From NCBI GenBank assembly GCA_040954595.2, contig CM082584.2, positions 744,001 to 808,000 of the forward strand: DNA of 64,000 bases. The letters are read 5' to 3'. How positions within the stretch are numbered: position 1 is the stretch's first letter; every line of letters starts with the position of its first letter. Below, piece after piece: positions 60,403-64,000 of the stretch. This stretch comes from Balanoglossus misakiensis (Eukaryota > Hemichordata). The notes under the pieces are model-generated. The model saw only the letters and a list, made by a program, of their open reading frames with translations, was not told the origin of the DNA and did not search any database. The position numbers and the translations under genes were made by a program.

Positions 60403-62820
60403 CATGTATGTTGCCTGTAAGGCACACATCTCCAATTGGTACATTGGGCCTATCATACTGTACATGTACAACTAGGAAAATGTACTTCATCATATTTCCA
60501 TATTCAGCAGCTTCAAGAACATGTTGCCTTCTCTATATGAATGTTTAGACTAAAAAGAAGTATAAGAAGAATAAAGTTGTCCAATTATTGTTGGCAGGGG
60601 GTGGGGTGTGTGCTCCCATACAAATGTATATGGGTATGTACTCTTTAAGAAAAACCTTCATATGCAAGAGAAAAATGGTAAATGACAAAGAAAATTTGAC
60701 TGGTATTACAATAGGTCGGGTTTTTGGCATTTACACATATTGATGTTTTCAACCGGGAAGCACACTACGTGCTGAAAATAATTGGAGACCTCTCGCCCGC
60801 GGTGTCGGCCAGTGGCCACATACATTTCCAGTCCTAAATCTTGCATCAGTTCTGTGGTGCGGATTAAGAAATAAGATTGGCGCTACAATATGCCCACTTA
60901 GTTTGAAATGGATTCTGCATATACATGTAAACACATTGAAAATGAGATATTACACATATAATCATGGGACAAGAAGGGCAAAAATTAAATTATCCAGCAG
61001 GTGTTCGAATTATGCAAATTAGAACAGTTGTCTAATATTGCCATGTCAACCACGTTGAAATTGTTTTAGGTACCCATATTCATTACACATTGGCTGTGTT
61101 TGCCAGTACTTTTTAGCTGGTCACACTGCCTTAACACAATGTATTCTCAAAATACTCTGCAATCTTTATGAAGCATATACAGCAGACAAAGTTGTGGTAA
61201 GACTGAACTTGCCCTTCTTTGTGATTAAAGCATGACCAGCCTGTCTTAGGTGGCCCCTACCTAGGGGCTTTACCCGTCATTGGCTCACAGTCTGAGAAAT
61301 CAGCTCTGCAGGGAAGTTAACGATGTAACCCACCATTAAAGCTTGGATTTCTGCTTTTTGTATTTGATGCCTGGCTGAGGCCTTCTTAGGATCTACCCAA
61401 CGCTGAGTAGGCTATCCCGTCATTGGCACACAGTCTCAGGGAGGGAGTCAAAAGTTCAGTATACCATCAAAGCCTTTATATTGTCCATTCTTTTTAAGAG
61501 AAGGCTGGCTGCTGTAGAAAAATGTTGATCTCAAATTTATCATGTCCAAAAAGCCAGACTTCCAGCCCTATTGGTTAGGCTGGCATTAGGTAAGTACATA
61601 ATTAATGAGGCAAGACATAATACTCAATCAAATAGTTCCATCACTCCAAGTGTCAAGGTTGTATCTGCTCCGGATGCTAAAATATAGGAATGTAGGTCAA
61701 AGTTTACCCAAGATCACACAAATGTTTGTCAAAAGATTTTGACCCCGAAGTTGTCCATGTCCAGGTTTCTACATCAGCTGAATAGCCTAGAATTAGATAT
61801 GCACATATTTAACGAGGTTACCATTGCTCAGGGGGGTCTTAAATTAACCATCAAATTTTAGTTTCATATTAATGCATATTAATATAAAACACTGTATCTC
61901 TAACCCTACAGGTAAGCCTAGAATTAGGTACATGTACATGCGTAAGTTTTTGACAAGACAGTTAAGCTGTAATATATGTACATGAACCTTGACAATTGAC
62001 TTAAAATAACATAAAGGCAGAACTGATACTGATTGGAGATAGATATTACTAATGACAGTGATGTTAATTACACCAGGAATGTTTGTCTTAGTATACGGTA
62101 GCTTACCGACTGCTTGAGGTTAAGTAATGAAAGTGCCCACTTGCGATTCACCTTCAAATAGCTACTTAGTCTTTGGTACATGTACATTGTTTTTCCAATG
62201 ATTAGACAAATGATATACATATGTGTAATTAAGGTTGGGTAGCATTTTCAATGTAATAAGCCCTGCCTTCACTATAATCTTACACCAAATCAACACTGTT
62301 CAGTAATGTGATAGGCTTCAAAGTGACGCTAGTTACATCATAATTCCCAGCAAGGGGTATTAGTTTATTGGGCAAGTGGCATGAGTGAGGCCAGACATTA
62401 GTTTTGGAAGCAAAGCGGACAGAACACTGCCGGGCATAGACTAGGTAGTTCTGAATGTGACCAAGGACGTTACCACATTAGACTCTGTATTGTAAGTTTC
62501 TGAAGAATCGCAAAAAATCATCAACAGTCTACATGTACTTCAACCTTGTGAGAAGTACTGTATAACACACAGGATATACTAGTCACTGTTGGTCAGGTTA
62601 TTACACACTGTGGTCCCATCTGGGGATTACACAAAATTAGGTATGTCTGTGTTCATGGGAAAAATCATGTGACATTGGCAAGCAGATATGACCTACTGTA
62701 AGAACATTTCAAAGGAACCAGACAAGTATTTTAGGGAAAACAACATTCAACAATGACAAAAACTGCCTCAAACCACATATATCCAACTATCAACAAATTG
62801 TATAATATCTACTTCAATCA
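60403..62820. other. Non-array flank, no gene supported
   Basis: Composition changes to AT-rich unique-looking sequence with frequent TACATGTA/GTACATGTAC words (60461, 60922, 61928, 62177, 62530). Two related segments around CCCGTCATTGG.(T/A)CACAGTCT occur about 143 bp apart (61270 and 61413). The 61-codon ORFs at 60545-60730 and 60749-60934 (- strand) have no recognisable domain or splice context. No exon, RNA gene or promoter could be supported. Confidence 0.55.
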
Positions 62821-62828
62821 CCACGCCT

Positions 62829-63370
62829 ACCAAAGTTGAAAGCAATCTGACTAGTAGTTTCAAAGAATACAAATTGCAAAAATTGCCCCAAGACCACAAT
62901 ATGTAAATTTCACCAAAATGATATACAACATTACTTGGGTTACCTCTTGGAACAAGCATACCAAAATTTGAAAGCAATCTAAGGAGTTTCTCAGAAAATG
63001 AATTTTGACCAAACATGACAGATTACAAATTCTGCGACAATTTAAACAAAACTAACTAAGATCACCTACCGGAAGTGTCATACTAAATTCTAAAGAAATC
63101 AGCCAATCTCTTTAAGAGGAAAAGATTTTTTTTCAAATGGTAAAACAAGACAAAATAATTGCATAAAAAATAGACAATTCACGATATAAACTCAAAGTAT
63201 ATCAGGTATGATGACATTACCAACATGCATACAAATGTGTAAAGCAGTCTAACCAGTTGTTGAGTTTTGATCAATTCCACATATTTCACAGGTTATTTGC
63301 GTATTTTTGCAATGACAACTTCATTTAAGCAAAATCCCATCTACACACCAAATATCAAGGTGATACGCGA
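62829..63370. repeat. Degenerate ~130-bp tandem repeat (about five copies)
   Basis: The word ACCAAA.TT.GAAAGCAATCT and its relatives recur at 62829, 62960, 63082, 63231 and 63347, spaced 116-149 bp apart. It is followed by GTAGTTTCA.AGAA or GAGTTTCTCAGAA-like sequence in the first two copies. Copies are strongly diverged. The 82-codon - strand ORF at 62768-63016 lies across the first two copies and is probably incidental. Confidence 0.55.
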
Positions 63371-63463
63371 AGTGGTTTCATGTTTTGGATCAGGGCAGAC
63401 ATACATCCATATATACATGTAACATGCATACACACATGTACACACACACACAAACACATGCAT

Positions 63464-63533
63464 ACATGCATACATACATACATACATACATACATACATA
63501 CATACATACATACATACATACATACATACATAC
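63464..63533. repeat. (CATA)n microsatellite
   Basis: About 17 CATA units, preceded by CATG-interrupted copies and a short CA-rich stretch (63426-63455). The ORFs through it on both strands (63341-63523 and 63385-63618) are low-complexity artefacts. Confidence 0.95.
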
Positions 63534-64000
63534 AGAGGGAAACGGTCTGGTAATCAATGTTGTGACACTAGCATTAGGCCTTAAACCCGGGTGCGGAAAG
63601 CACTGGGGTTCGGATTAACGTGTGTTTGTACAGTTGTTTATTTGGGAGTGGTCGTCATGCATAATAACTGTGTAATTGATCTCATGTACATAGAAAATAA
63701 TTGAACACTTTACACCTCTATGCGATTGACAGCTGTTTGAATGGTGTGGTTATTGTTTCCCAGGGATGCTTCTGAAAAGCACTGAAACCAGATTTCTCCC
63801 AAAATCATCGTTGTTTCAAAAGCTCGTGTACTTTTTCATCGATAACTTTATGTTGTGTGTGTTTATAAAGCCAACCACTGTCGTTGTGTGGTGTAATTCT
63901 TTATGCTTGGATCTGTTTGGGCCGATTTTCATAGAGCCAAGATCATTGGTGTTGTCTGTTGTCAGTCAAACGGCATTAAGATTCGCCACTGATTTGGGTG
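63534..64000. other. Unique sequence at the window end, no feature seen
   Basis: About 470 bp without repeats, recognisable coding segments or RNA structure. It may belong to a neighbouring locus beyond the window. Confidence 0.5.

Noticed and set aside
62768-63016. 82-codon - strand ORF
   Set aside because: It lies across a degenerate noncoding repeat and has no recognised family.
63341-63618. ORFs through the (CATA)n tract
   Set aside because: Translation of a simple repeat (MYVC/IHTY runs).

Overview
This window is eukaryotic, almost certainly metazoan, repeat DNA. Long satellite arrays, a spliced DDE-type DNA transposon gene, a retroposon ending in a (TAA)n tail, and many TACATGTA/ACATGTAC words in the unique flank suggest a marine invertebrate, perhaps a cephalochordate. 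The species cannot be fixed from sequence alone. No cellular housekeeping gene, rRNA or tRNA was recognised.

Layout: (1) 1-44025 is one satellite family (called SatA here) with a unit of about 2.04 kb. Each unit has an AT-rich half made of three diverged ~330-bp repeats, a pure C/G run of 7-14 bases, a short leader, and a GC-richer half built of ~82-bp subrepeats that alternate in two types (~164-bp dimers). Units read forward up to about 18892 and then inverted, apart from one forward island at about 31758-32752. Two inverted units carry the same SINE-like insertion 11.7 kb apart, which exposes a higher-order duplication. (2) 44026-49592 is a 5.57-kb DNA transposon with ~40-bp terminal inverted repeats starting CACTG/CACTA and flanked on both sides by CAG, so CACTA/EnSpm-like. 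It holds two convergent genes: a 206-codon ORF of unknown function on the + strand, and on the - strand a two-exon DDE transposase whose second exon is broken by a one-base-type frameshift. The transposase intron contains an 8-copy 69-bp minisatellite. (3) 49593-60402 is a second, unrelated-looking tandem array (SatB) with an 86-bp monomer, roughly 125 copies, and internal higher-order duplications. (4) 60403-64000 is non-array sequence with no supported gene; it has a degenerate ~130-bp repeat and a (CATA)n microsatellite.

The most interesting point is that the transposon sits exactly between two different satellites that share the target word ATGCAGAG. This could be insertion at a pre-existing junction, recombination between two element copies, or an assembly join. 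The transposase pairs a CACTA-like end structure with a D...D...E pattern that by eye resembles RAG1/Transib-type enzymes. The many 60-100-codon ORFs in SatA are repeat-borne and are not annotated as genes.
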